From DASXTB01 sp036505615 (GTDB taxonomy: Bacteria; Acidobacteriota; UBA6911; JACQSX01), in NCBI GenBank assembly GCA_036505615.1, contig DASXTB010000474.1, positions 1 to 22,386 of the forward strand: a stretch of DNA of 22,386 bases, in the 5' to 3' direction. Under the pieces are notes generated by a model that saw only the letters and a list, made by a program, of their open reading frames with translations, had not been told where the DNA came from and searched no databases. The position numbers were made by a program, and so were the translations under genes. The first letter of the stretch is position 1. Every line of letters starts with the position of its first letter. Positions 14,746 through 22,386 of the stretch are shown piece after piece.

Positions 14746-14820
14746 GTCGCAAGTCGCACGTCAGCGAGTCATAGGTCGCAGGTCGAAGTCGAAAGGTTGC
14801 GGGTCGGCAAGTCAGGAGGT
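14746..14820. repeat. Irregular array of GTCGCAA/GTCGAAG units
   Basis: About ten units of 6-8 bp (GTCGCAA, GTCGCAC, GTCATAG, GTCGCAG, GTCGAAG and variants) start 6 bases after the stop of the first SBBP gene. The same unit family follows the second SBBP gene at 20680-20818. No complementary arm is seen here. This gap separates convergent genes, so the repeat may lie in a terminator region. Confidence 0.75.
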
Positions 14821-14878
14821 CTTGCTTTGTGAAGGCCACCCTCAAGGGGCGATTGTGCTTAGACGGAATCTGGGCTTT

Positions 14879-15736
14879 CTAGAGTGTCTCCGGGGCGGCT
14901 CCGCCCGGCGGCTCGTCCATCGTCTCGTTGCCTCCCAAAATAGCAGTTACTTGGATTGCGGTGAGAAATATGTTCTGATCGAACACGACCTCAAGAAGTC
15001 CTCTAAAGGAGACATTTTGCGCAATTTCGGGGAATAACTCGCTGAGGCGACGGGCCAGCTGGGCATTGGGGCTAATTCTGAGCCTTTTCTCGGCGAGTTT
15101 CTCTCCCTGAAAATCTCGCAAAATCAGAGTCCCTTGCGCCGGAGTGGTCACCCCCCGGCCAGGAAACACGATACTAATCCCAGTGTCCTGGAAAAAGGTG
15201 AGTCCGCTGCCAAAGAAATAGTTTACTGATATCATTTCCCGTCGAGTTCCAAGTGAAGGAGATTTTCTTATTTCCGACTTTACAGTTATTCCAGTCGGCT
15301 CCCCTGGCGAGCGAAGTTCTCTCCCGTGAATGATCGCTTCCTGTATTATGACCGGCTGTGACGACGTTGCGCTCAGCCAGGCGATCACGTTTTCAGGCCA
15401 CTGGACTGCAAATCCTTTCAAGCTCATGCCGCCGACCGTTACAGTCTGTGCATTACCACTCGTCGTCGGAAAGATCTCTTTACCTGCAGAGTCGAAAAAA
15501 TGAAACGTGACTTCCGCGCTTTCGGAATTAGGGTTTACTATTGAGAAGCTGGTACGATAGGAGTCAAAAAGGCCGAAAGAAATAGGCGTTCCCATCTCAA
15601 CGTAAAAGGGAAAAATCGTCTCAGACTGAGCTCTATTTTGCGCGATCCCCAATGAAAGAAAGCAGAACGCAACTAGTATAGAGAAGCATATGTTTCGGCC
15701 GATCAGTCTGTGCAGCCTGGTGCCCAAACTGCACAT
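14879..15736 (-). CDS. Small exported protein of unknown function
   Basis: An exported protein of 285 residues with a signal peptide (about 1-38: RLIGRNICFSILVAFCFLSLGIAQ). The mature part is predicted all-beta, with an N-terminal motif FPFYVEMGTP, a segment TSFSIVNPNSESAEVTF and a C-terminal RRLSELFPE...GLLEV. The last part matches the FISEIFP...GTLVIET region of the exported protein at 20896-22020, so I place both in the same loose family. These resemble secreted beta-sandwich proteins common in Acidobacteriota. ATG 15736 is chosen because the 60 extra residues upstream precede the signal peptide. It lies between the two SBBP genes, on the opposite strand. Function unknown. Confidence 0.78.
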   Translation of the reverse strand: MCSLGTRLHRLIGRNICFSILVAFCFLSLGIAQNRAQSETIFPFYVEMGTPISFGLFDSYRTSFSIVNPNSESAEVTFHFFDSAGKEIFPTTSGNAQTVTVGGMSLKGFAVQWPENVIAWLSATSSQPVIIQEAIIHGRELRSPGEPTGITVKSEIRKSPSLGTRREMISVNYFFGSGLTFFQDTGISIVFPGRGVTTPAQGTLILRDFQGEKLAEKRLRISPNAQLARRLSELFPEIAQNVSFRGLLEVVFDQNIFLTAIQVTAILGGNETMDEPPGGAAPETL

Positions 15737-16120
15737 ACTGGGTTCGAGTGCTAGGGGGAAGCCGGGAGTTCTCGTTTCTTTGAGCGGTAGTGGAGGTTCA
15801 GTGAGCTGGCCGGTCACCACACTTCCTTCCGAGGAAGCCCTCCTTCCCGCGGGCAGCGATAAAATCGCAGCACGAGTAACTCTGACTGAGCAATTCATGG
15901 TTGACAGCGTGTACATAAGAAGCGATTGTAAAGTAAGCGCTTTCGGATTACCAACGCTTTAGGTGCGACCTGCCAACCTGCTCACCTGCTAACCTGCCGA
16001 CTTCATTTTCCTCCCCTGGCAATGATTGCCCTCCATGCTAAACATTAAGCTATAGAACAGTTTTAATGCGGCTAATCACTCAAGGATGGGTTGGGTTTTA
16101 CTGCTTGGGAGGGTCCTGCC
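15737..16120. other. Intergenic region with octamer repeat
   Basis: 384 bases separate the divergent small exported gene and the second SBBP gene. Four 8-bp units (GACCTGCC, AACCTGCT, CACCTGCT, AACCTGCC) run from 15967 to 15998. The A/T-rich stretch 16040-16070 (for example TTAAGCTATAG) is a plausible promoter region for the SBBP gene. I see no RNA gene. A frame open on the minus strand to 15916 is not supported as protein. Confidence 0.55.
16107..16113 (+). promoter_or_regulatory. Ribosome binding site of the second SBBP gene
   Basis: GGGAGGG lies 7 bases before ATG 16121. It makes this start preferable to the in-frame TTG at 16091. Confidence 0.7.
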
Positions 16121-19100
16121 ATGAGATCCGCTTGGGGCAATTTTCCGGAAGTCAAGAATGGGGTAGAAGAGTGCATTCCGGTTGTGCATGGTACCTGCTA
16201 CGGCTATGGAGAGCGGTGCTCTCGCAAGGATCACTTGTCCCTTTTCGGTCTGTTGACGCCCAGGCGACGCTTCAGAAAGTTGGGACGTCTCTTGGCTGGC
16301 ACGGCCATCGTGGCCGGCTTGGTTGGCGATCCTCACTTCTGCTTTTCTCGAAGCCATATTCCGAACTCCAAGAAGCATCCCAGCTCAGCAACACAAACCG
16401 AACCAGACAAGGCAGCAGTGGAAAGGGCGCGCGAGGCTTACTGTAACTTGCCCCTAAGCTTCGAAGTGAATATCGGCCAAGCCGATCCTACGGTGAATTT
16501 TATCTCGCATGGCAGCGGCTACACGCTCTTTTTGAAGGAAACGGAAGTCGAGCTGCATCTGGCTCCCACTGCCTTGTCAGACGTCCGATCGCATTCGCGG
16601 CAGGTTTTACCTGGTTTTCCCGGATTCTTGGCGAAGGGGGTAGATTCCGCGGCCAGAGTTCAAGACCTGGAGCTAGGGCATTCAACACCGGTCACTGTGC
16701 GCATGCGTTTGGTGGGAGCACATCCCTCATGCCGCAGTGATGGGATCGAACAACTCCCAGGAAAGGTGAACTATTTTATTGGCAATGATTCTCGAAGGTG
16801 GCACACCGACATCCCGACCTACTCCAAGGTCAAATATCACGGGGTCTATCCCGGCATTGATTTGATTTACTACGGCCGGCAACACCAACTGGAGTACGAC
16901 TTTGTCGTTTCGCCCGGGGCTGATCCATCGGGCATCGGCGTCAGTTTCGAGGGCGCCACCGAACTCGAAGTAGATGCTGCGGGCAACCTGGCCATGCAGA
17001 CTGGAGGCGGGCAGCTCCGCGTGCTCAAGCCCCGGATCTATCAGGACCTTGAAGGTTCCCGCATGGAGATTTCCGGCCGCTTGGTCATCCGGGAAGGCAA
17101 TCAAGTCGGATTTCAAGTTGAGGATTACGACCGAAGCAAATACTTGCTGATTGATCCCGTACTGAGCTATGCAGGCAATTTTGCGGCCGCGACAGGCCCG
17201 CTTTTTTCAACCTACCTTGGCGGCAGCGGCGCAGATTTTGCCAATGCGATTTCTGTGGATGCGGCAGGAAACGCCTATGTGACAGGCTCGACCAAATCTC
17301 TCAACTATCCCGCCGCTAGTTCTGTCCAGACGTTGAACAAGGGAGGTCTCGATGTTTTTGTTACCAAGCTAAATCCCGCAGGCTCGGCTGTAATTTACTC
17401 GACCTACCTGGGGGGCGCAGACGATGACGCGGGTTTCGGCATCGCCGTTGACTCGACAGGCAGCGCCTATGTCGTGGGACAGACCAGTTCCTCTGACTTT
17501 CCCAAGGCTGCCCCTTTCCAGTCAACTCCCGGATCCGGAGGCGGTGTTTACAGAAGCACAAACGCCGGCAGTAACTGGAGTTCCATAAGCTTCGGACTGA
17601 CCGACAATATTATCTATTCGCTTGCCATTGACCCGAACAACCCTTCTACGCTCTTTGCCGGCACGCTGAGCAAGGGGATTTTCAAGTCGACTGGCTCAGG
17701 CGGTACATGGAATGCTGTCAACACGGGCGTCACGCGAGCCTCTATCTATTCCATCATCGTGGATCCGTCCAATTCCTCTAAAGTTTACGCCGGTACTTTT
17801 GGCGGCGTCGTGTACAGGTCCACTACTGGCGGAGAGAATTGGAGCGTCGGCAGTCTCGGCCCAAACGTGCAGGCTGTGTCTCTCGCTATTGATACCTCAA
17901 GTACACCATACCTCTATGCTGGGACCTTCGGTGCGGGCGTTTTCCGAACTTCCGATGATGGCTTTAGCTGGGTTCCTGCCAGCGCAGGTCTCTCTAGCGG
18001 TTTTGTTTTCGCCCTGGCCATCCAGGTCAGCGAGCCGGTCCGCAACCCGCCCCCATCCACACTTTATGCGGCGACGGCGGCTGGAGTCTTCAAGAGTAAC
18101 AACCGGGGCGACACGTGGACGGCGGCTAACGCAGGCCTGCCCGACAACGTAATCGCCAGCTCCCTGGCAATAACTCCATCCAACACATCCGTTGTTTATG
18201 CCGGGACGCTAGGAAATGGCGTATTCAAAAGCACCAACGCTGGAAACAACTGGAGTGCCGTCAACACCGGTTTGGCGGCGGTGTTTGTCTTCTCATTGGT
18301 TGTCGACCCGAAAGACCCATTCACGGTCTACGCCGGCACAGAAAACGGTGTCTTCAAGAGTACGGATGGAGGAAGCAGTTGGAGCGCCATGAACACCGGC
18401 TTGGACACAATTGACGTGGCCGCTCTGGTGATTGACCCGACCAATCCATCCAAACTGTATGTCAGCACGATTGCCAGTAAGACTGATGCCTTTGTTGCGA
18501 AACTCAGCCCTGGTGGATCGGCGCTGACCTACTCGACCTACCTGGGAGGCAGCCGCCGGGATTACGCCAATGGGGTTGCCGTTGACGCGACCGGGAATTG
18601 CTATGTCACCGGCTATACGGAGTCGTCTGATTTTCCTACAACGAATGGAGTGCAAACAGGGAGCGGAGGTGGAGTGGACGCTTTTGTCGCCAAGTTCAAC
18701 CCGGCCGGCTCGGCGTTGGCGTTTTCGACGTATCTTGGGGGGAGCGGCACTGACATAGGGCTCGGCATTGCGGCCGACTCGGCTGGCAATGCGTACGTAG
18801 CCGGTTCGACCGATTCCACAAATTTTCCGACAATGGCGGCGTTCCAATCTGCGAACCGCGGTGGAGCAGACGCCTTCGTGGCAAAGATCCGGTCTTCGGG
18901 CTCGGTTCTCCTTTATTCGACCTACCTTGGCGGCATTAAAAACGATCTGGGAACCGCCGTTGCCGTTGATTCAGCAGGAAGCGCTTATGTCACTGGTTAC
19001 ACAGAATCGAGTGGCTTTCCAACCGCAAATGCCATGCAGTCTTCCAACTTGGGCGACTTCGATGCTTTTGTAACGAAACTAGATCCGGCCGGATCCAGAC

Positions 19101-20671
19101 TGCTTTATTCAACCTATCTGGGCGGAGGCAGCGGCGACTTCGGATTGGGCATCGCTGTCGATTCTTCCGGCAATGCTTATGTGACCGGCTACACCGACTC
19201 AACCAATTTCCCGCTGAAAAATCCGCTTCAGCCGATAAAGGGGGGCGGTGTCTTTAAGTCCAGGGACGGAGGGAATGGATGGAATGCCTCCAGCGCGGGC
19301 CTCACCGACGCGAGCATTTATTCGTTGGTTGTCGATCCGGCGGTCACCTCAAACATATACGCCGGTACTTTCGGTGGGGTCTTTAAAAGCACCGATGCTG
19401 GCGCCACCTGGCGGACTGCGAACAACGGACTGACGAACACCAATATCTATTCGCTGGTTATTGACCCTACAGCGACATTCACCCTTTACGCCGGAACCAA
19501 AGGAGGTGGAGTTTACAAGAGCACCGATGCCGGCAATTCTTGGGCATCGGTGAATTCCGGCCTGACCAATCTGACGATACTTGCGATTGCCATCGACCCA
19601 ACTAATGCGGCGACGATTTATGCGGGGACTGCCGGCGGCGGAGTCTTCAAGAGTTCGAACGGGGGAAACAGTTGGAACGCAGTGAACACCGGCCTGACCA
19701 ATCTCACCGTCGGCTCCCTGGCGGCAGCCAGGACCACGGCGACGACTCTTTATGCCGGAACCACTGCCGGTGTCTTCAGAAGCATGGATGCGGGCAGCAC
19801 CTGGGCAGCGACGAATCTTACCCAGACCCAGGTGAATATCGTGGCGGTCGATCCAGCGGTTCCACCCAATGTCTACGTCGCTACCGAACAGGGAATTTTC
19901 AAAGCCAGCGGCGGCAGCGGTTTCAATGCGATCAACAGCGGCCTGCCCAATCCCAGCTCTTCGTCTCTCGCGATCGATGCAACAATTCCATCGACGATTT
20001 ACGCAGGCACTTTCAACGGGATTTTCAAGAGCACCAATGGCGGCGCCATCTGGAGTACGACTGCATTGACCAGCGATTACAGTTTTCCATCTTCATTGGC
20101 CGTGGATCCGAAGAGTCCTTCCTCCGTTTATGCCGGTTTTTTGGGCAGTAGCGAAATATTCGTGTCAAAGTTGAACGCCTCCGGATCCGTTCTCGTCTAT
20201 TCAACCTATTTTGGCGGAATTGGCCGCGATCGCGGCGTTGGGATTGCGCTCGACTCTTCCGGTAATGCCTATGTTACGGGGGACACCACTTCGCCCAATT
20301 TCCCCACGGCCGGAGCCCTACAAGCTTTGCATGGCGGCGGTAGTACTGACGCCTTTGTCCTTAAAGTTCCGGCAGTCCTCGGGCCGCTGTGCACTGTGGA
20401 TTGCACGGCTGCGGTTTCGGCCAGTGAGAAGGCCGGCAACAGTGTCGCCTTCAACGCAACGGCCACGCCGTCGAACTGTTCGGGCAGCCCAACTTTTGAG
20501 TGGAATTTTGGCGACGGGACGGCGATTGCGGCTCAATCGAGCACGACGCACATTTATGCCAAACCGGGGACTTACACCTGGACGCTGACGGTTCGCGCAG
20601 CCGACGCGATTCCCTGCACGAAAACTGGTACAATCCAGATCTTTGGCGATCCGTCCAGGCGGAGGCCGTAA
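16121..20671 (+). CDS. Giant exported SBBP protein with two Vps10/BNR-like blocks and PKD domain
   Basis: A paralog of the protein at 11302-14739, enlarged to 1516 residues. The N-terminus is unusual: about 50 residues precede an Arg-rich stretch and a hydrophobic segment (RRRFRKLGRLLAGTAIVAGLVG, about 48-69), so the signal is long or the protein is membrane-anchored. The N-terminal domain follows (SFEVNIGQADPTVNF, LPGKVNYFIGNDSRRW, YHGVYPGIDLIYY). Then come two SBBP repeats from about 360, seven Vps10/BNR-like repeats (about 470-785), four SBBP repeats, a second block of seven Vps10/BNR-like repeats (about 1041-1343), one SBBP repeat and a PKD domain (about 1423-1505) with four cysteines matching the paralog. 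It ends in PSRRRP. The second block is absent from the paralog. Probably extracellular. Ligand unknown. Confidence 0.88.
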   Translation: MRSAWGNFPEVKNGVEECIPVVHGTCYGYGERCSRKDHLSLFGLLTPRRRFRKLGRLLAGTAIVAGLVGDPHFCFSRSHIPNSKKHPSSATQTEPDKAAVERAREAYCNLPLSFEVNIGQADPTVNFISHGSGYTLFLKETEVELHLAPTALSDVRSHSRQVLPGFPGFLAKGVDSAARVQDLELGHSTPVTVRMRLVGAHPSCRSDGIEQLPGKVNYFIGNDSRRWHTDIPTYSKVKYHGVYPGIDLIYYGRQHQLEYDFVVSPGADPSGIGVSFEGATELEVDAAGNLAMQTGGGQLRVLKPRIYQDLEGSRMEISGRLVIREGNQVGFQVEDYDRSKYLLIDPVLSYAGNFAAATGPLFSTYLGGSGADFANAISVDAAGNAYVTGSTKSLNYPAASSVQTLNKGGLDVFVTKLNPAGSAVIYSTYLGGADDDAGFGIAVDSTGSAYVVGQTSSSDFPKAAPFQSTPGSGGGVYRSTNAGSNWSSISFGLTDNIIYSLAIDPNNPSTLFAGTLSKGIFKSTGSGGTWNAVNTGVTRASIYSIIVDPSNSSKVYAGTFGGVVYRSTTGGENWSVGSLGPNVQAVSLAIDTSSTPYLYAGTFGAGVFRTSDDGFSWVPASAGLSSGFVFALAIQVSEPVRNPPPSTLYAATAAGVFKSNNRGDTWTAANAGLPDNVIASSLAITPSNTSVVYAGTLGNGVFKSTNAGNNWSAVNTGLAAVFVFSLVVDPKDPFTVYAGTENGVFKSTDGGSSWSAMNTGLDTIDVAALVIDPTNPSKLYVSTIASKTDAFVAKLSPGGSALTYSTYLGGSRRDYANGVAVDATGNCYVTGYTESSDFPTTNGVQTGSGGGVDAFVAKFNPAGSALAFSTYLGGSGTDIGLGIAADSAGNAYVAGSTDSTNFPTMAAFQSANRGGADAFVAKIRSSGSVLLYSTYLGGIKNDLGTAVAVDSAGSAYVTGYTESSGFPTANAMQSSNLGDFDAFVTKLDPAGSRLLYSTYLGGGSGDFGLGIAVDSSGNAYVTGYTDSTNFPLKNPLQPIKGGGVFKSRDGGNGWNASSAGLTDASIYSLVVDPAVTSNIYAGTFGGVFKSTDAGATWRTANNGLTNTNIYSLVIDPTATFTLYAGTKGGGVYKSTDAGNSWASVNSGLTNLTILAIAIDPTNAATIYAGTAGGGVFKSSNGGNSWNAVNTGLTNLTVGSLAAARTTATTLYAGTTAGVFRSMDAGSTWAATNLTQTQVNIVAVDPAVPPNVYVATEQGIFKASGGSGFNAINSGLPNPSSSSLAIDATIPSTIYAGTFNGIFKSTNGGAIWSTTALTSDYSFPSSLAVDPKSPSSVYAGFLGSSEIFVSKLNASGSVLVYSTYFGGIGRDRGVGIALDSSGNAYVTGDTTSPNFPTAGALQALHGGGSTDAFVLKVPAVLGPLCTVDCTAAVSASEKAGNSVAFNATATPSNCSGSPTFEWNFGDGTAIAAQSSTTHIYAKPGTYTWTLTVRAADAIPCTKTGTIQIFGDPSRRRP

Positions 20672-20679
20672 CTTAGCAA

Positions 20680-20818
20680 GTCGCAGGTCGAAAGTTGAAG
20701 GTCGAAAGTCGAAAACCCAATGGCACTAAGTGACGAAGTGGCTATTTTTGGCAACTCTTTTGACTTTCGACTTTCGACCTTCGATTTTCGACTTGTCTTA
20801 CGACCTGCGACTTTCGAA
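20680..20818. repeat. Inverted heptamer arrays GTCGAAA and TTTCGAC
   Basis: The left arm 20680-20714 has units GTCGCAG, GTCGAAA, GTTGAAG, GTCGAAA, GTCGAAA. The right arm 20765-20818 has TTTCGAC, TTTCGAC, CTTCGAT, TTTCGAC, then a 12-base interruption and CTGCGAC. Unit order is mirrored: a variant third unit and the outermost CTGCGAC are present in both arms. It follows the SBBP stop by 8 bases and could act as a terminator. No gene occurs in 20672-20895. Confidence 0.9.
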
Positions 20819-20884
20819 GAAATGTTGCTAGTGCAACCAAACACTGATTTAATCATCTAATGCATGATTTGAAAAAACAACCGC

Positions 20885-20890
20885 AGGAGG
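20885..20890 (+). promoter_or_regulatory. Strong ribosome binding site selecting a GTG start
   Basis: AGGAGG lies 5 bases before GTG 20896. The upstream in-frame ATG at 20860 would put a charged segment in front of the signal peptide and has no ribosome binding site. Confidence 0.8.
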
Positions 20891-20895
20891 TTCCC

Positions 20896-22020
20896 GTGCG
20901 TCGCTACCTTGGTGTTTTCGTCTTTTTGCTGTGCGTTCTACCGTTCTTTGCTTCGCTGCAAGCGCAGTCCGATTTGGCATTTCCTCAAATCACGGTGGGA
21001 GGCCAATACGAGACCGTGGTACAGGTCATTAACGAAGTGGGGCAGCCCACGGGTACCACCAATGATGTCACCATCACCGTCTTTCAAGGTTCCTCCGCTG
21101 GCACGGCCAACGGCACCGCCTTTCCGGTTCGATTTGACGGCGGGTCTCCGCAATCCTCGAAGACATTTTCTTTGGCTGCCTTTCAGGAACTGACCACTAT
21201 TTTGACGACGACCGATACGACGCCCCGCAACGGCTGGATACGCATCACCTCGGCATTGGCAGGAGGCAAGATCTCAGCCAATCTGCTTTTCCGAACCAAA
21301 GTCAGTGGGACCGTGACCGATTCGGTGGGTGTCGCCAGCCCGCAGCGCTTCCGGCACGCGGTCATTCAGGTCGATAGCCGGGACCTTGGCTCCAATACCG
21401 GTCTCGCGTTTGTAAACCCGGACCCTTCGGCGGTGACCGTCACCATGGATTTGTATCAAGGCGCGACTTTCATCAACGAGTCCATCGTGACGCTGCAAAA
21501 CAACCAGCACTTTGCCCAGTTTATATCGGAGATATTCCCCACGTTTGGCAGGCAGCAGGGGACTCTGGTTATCGAGACGTCCAATGGCCGCCAGATTCCT
21601 TATCTGACTTTGCGATCCGACGCTCCCCAGCTTACCGGTATTCCCATGCGGCCGCTCGGCTTTGTTTTTCAGTACACGGTGAAGAACTCTTCGGGCGCTA
21701 CCGTGGAGACCGGTTTCTGGATGTTCGATTTCATTGGGTTTGATCTGGTAGGCATCGGCCGCAGAGACACCGACGCGACCGGTCAATTTTTTGGAGTGCG
21801 GGGGAGCTGGTTTGGAACAAATTTCCAGTTCACTTACCGGATTACTTTCACGGATGGCACCATCGGTATGGTGGTTTTTAACGGCACCAGCGCGGGGCAA
21901 GAATCAACTCACGCGACGCCTAGTGATGCCAGCCAGCCGGTTACCGGAAAAGTCACCACTGTCGGAGCGAATGGCCAGGTGGTTTCGGTCAACGATTTCA
22001 CGGCCGTGCACAAGTACTGA
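20896..22020 (+). CDS. Exported beta-rich protein of unknown function
   Basis: An exported protein of 374 residues. The signal peptide is clear (RRYLGVFVFLLCVLPFFASLQAQS). The mature part begins LAFPQITVGGQYETVVQVIN and shows repeated beta-sandwich-like strands: a region with VTITVFQGSSAG, then LGSNTGLAFVNPDPSAVTVTMDLYQG, HFAQFISEIFPTF and GTLVIETSNG. The NTG-(L/I)-A-(F/I)-x-NP followed by a (G)-x-(F/L)-x-x-E-(I/L)-FP pattern is common in secreted proteins of Acidobacteriota with no assigned role. The C-terminal 120 residues form a separate segment (GFVFQYTVKNSSGATVETG..., repeated Phe-Gly). It follows the second SBBP gene and may be expressed or secreted alongside it, but an array hairpin separates them. 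Function unknown. Confidence 0.82.
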   Translation: MRRYLGVFVFLLCVLPFFASLQAQSDLAFPQITVGGQYETVVQVINEVGQPTGTTNDVTITVFQGSSAGTANGTAFPVRFDGGSPQSSKTFSLAAFQELTTILTTTDTTPRNGWIRITSALAGGKISANLLFRTKVSGTVTDSVGVASPQRFRHAVIQVDSRDLGSNTGLAFVNPDPSAVTVTMDLYQGATFINESIVTLQNNQHFAQFISEIFPTFGRQQGTLVIETSNGRQIPYLTLRSDAPQLTGIPMRPLGFVFQYTVKNSSGATVETGFWMFDFIGFDLVGIGRRDTDATGQFFGVRGSWFGTNFQFTYRITFTDGTIGMVVFNGTSAGQESTHATPSDASQPVTGKVTTVGANGQVVSVNDFTAVHKY

Positions 22021-22178
22021 TCGGCTCAGGAGCCGGAAAGCCAAGAGAGCACTCGTTGTGTCCGGTGTACTACTAACCCTAAATTCTTTGTCAGCGGCAA
22101 AGATTTTAGGCGGCGGTTTTTACTAATGACCGATGACTGATGACGAATGACGCTTTAGTTGCGGCTCCGCCGCGCTAG

Positions 22179-22219
22179 GTCCTTTGTGGTTCGAAAAAAA
22201 GCGTATCACCACCAAGGAC
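22179..22219. repeat. 12-bp inverted repeat GTCCTTTGTGGT
   Basis: GTCCTTTGTGGT (22179-22190) is complementary to ACCACCAAGGAC (22208-22219) with one mismatch. The 17-base loop contains an A7 run. It may be a terminator or a repeat remnant. Between 22021 and 22386 no gene is supported. Confidence 0.6.
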
Positions 22220-22240
22220 ACGGCGGACACAACCCGGGGG

Positions 22241-22328
22241 GAGATAAAGGGACAGACCCCTAATTTCGGTGTCTGTTCAGATTAATATCATCCCACCTCC
22301 CGAGATTAGGGGTCTGTCCCTCTATCTC
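22241..22328. repeat. Large palindrome of the GGGACAGACCCC type
   Basis: Arms 22241-22268 and 22301-22328 are 28 bases each and pair with 26 Watson-Crick pairs, one G-T and one mismatch around a 32-base loop. The core reads GGGACAGACCCCTAAT. Large imperfect palindromes between genes are typical substrates of REP-associated tyrosine transposases. No such transposase is in the window. Confidence 0.85.
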
Positions 22329-22339
22329 TGAACAGCCGA

Positions 22340-22366
22340 CCACGTTCACGTTCACGACCACGTCAA
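22340..22366. repeat. Hexamer repeat CACGTT
   Basis: Successive units CACGTT, CACGTT, CACGAC, CACGTC lie near the window end. They are short and otherwise unexplained. Confidence 0.5.
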
Positions 22367-22386
22367 CGGCCAATTGAGTCGTGAGA

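Noticed and set aside
15737..15916. Longer start for the small exported protein
   Set aside because: The extra 60 residues precede a clear signal peptide, so they are unlikely to be translated.
21791..22126. Open frame ending in a hydrophobic segment after the last gene
   Set aside because: It mostly overlaps the supported exported gene in another frame, and the non-overlapping 35 codons have no start or ribosome binding site.

Overview
The window looks like a chromosomal segment of an acidobacterium (Acidobacteriota), probably an environmental strain or metagenome bin. This rests on the gene families: two very long exported SBBP beta-propeller proteins with Vps10/BNR-like repeats and a PKD domain, small exported proteins of a kind common in that phylum, and a dispersed amidoligase cluster. 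It also rests on gene ends loaded with inverted arrays of 7-bp repeats. No rRNA, tRNA, CRISPR array or intact insertion sequence was seen. The phylum call is an inference from family content.

Layout. 1-80 holds the start of a minus-strand gene, possibly methylenetetrahydrofolate reductase. 396-605 holds a predicted regulated promoter followed by a row of hairpins that looks like a small RNA, ending in a terminator shared with the convergent two-component operon at 604-2753 (OmpR-family regulator and CusS-like kinase, ATGA overlap). The regulator's own upstream region (2802-2854) carries the same four-fold TTAA array with the same spacing as the promoter at 396-448. This suggests that the regulator controls both itself and the small RNA. 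An alkyltransferase-like DNA-repair protein follows (2858-3247), then a PBP4-type D-Ala-D-Ala carboxypeptidase (3550-4908).

5194-11294 holds five genes whose families are known to occur together: a COG4947-type esterase, a RimK-like ATP-grasp ligase, a class II (Ntn) glutamine amidotransferase on the opposite strand, a circularly permuted ATP-grasp ligase and a YbdK/GCS2 carboxylate-amine ligase. Together they look like a pathway that makes, trims or hydrolyses a small peptide-like amide. The product is unknown. The last gene is followed 7 bases later by the first giant SBBP protein (11302-14739). 14879-22020 continues with a small exported protein (minus strand), a second, larger SBBP paralog that has gained an extra repeat block, and another small exported protein.

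Almost every gap after a stop codon in 3100-20900 is filled by arrays of 7-bp units. Several form inverted pairs in which rare variant units are mirrored in the same order in both arms. At least four unrelated unit sequences use this same architecture. The last 366 bases contain no gene I can support. They carry a 28-bp near-perfect palindrome arm pair of the GGGACAGACCCC type and other short repeats.
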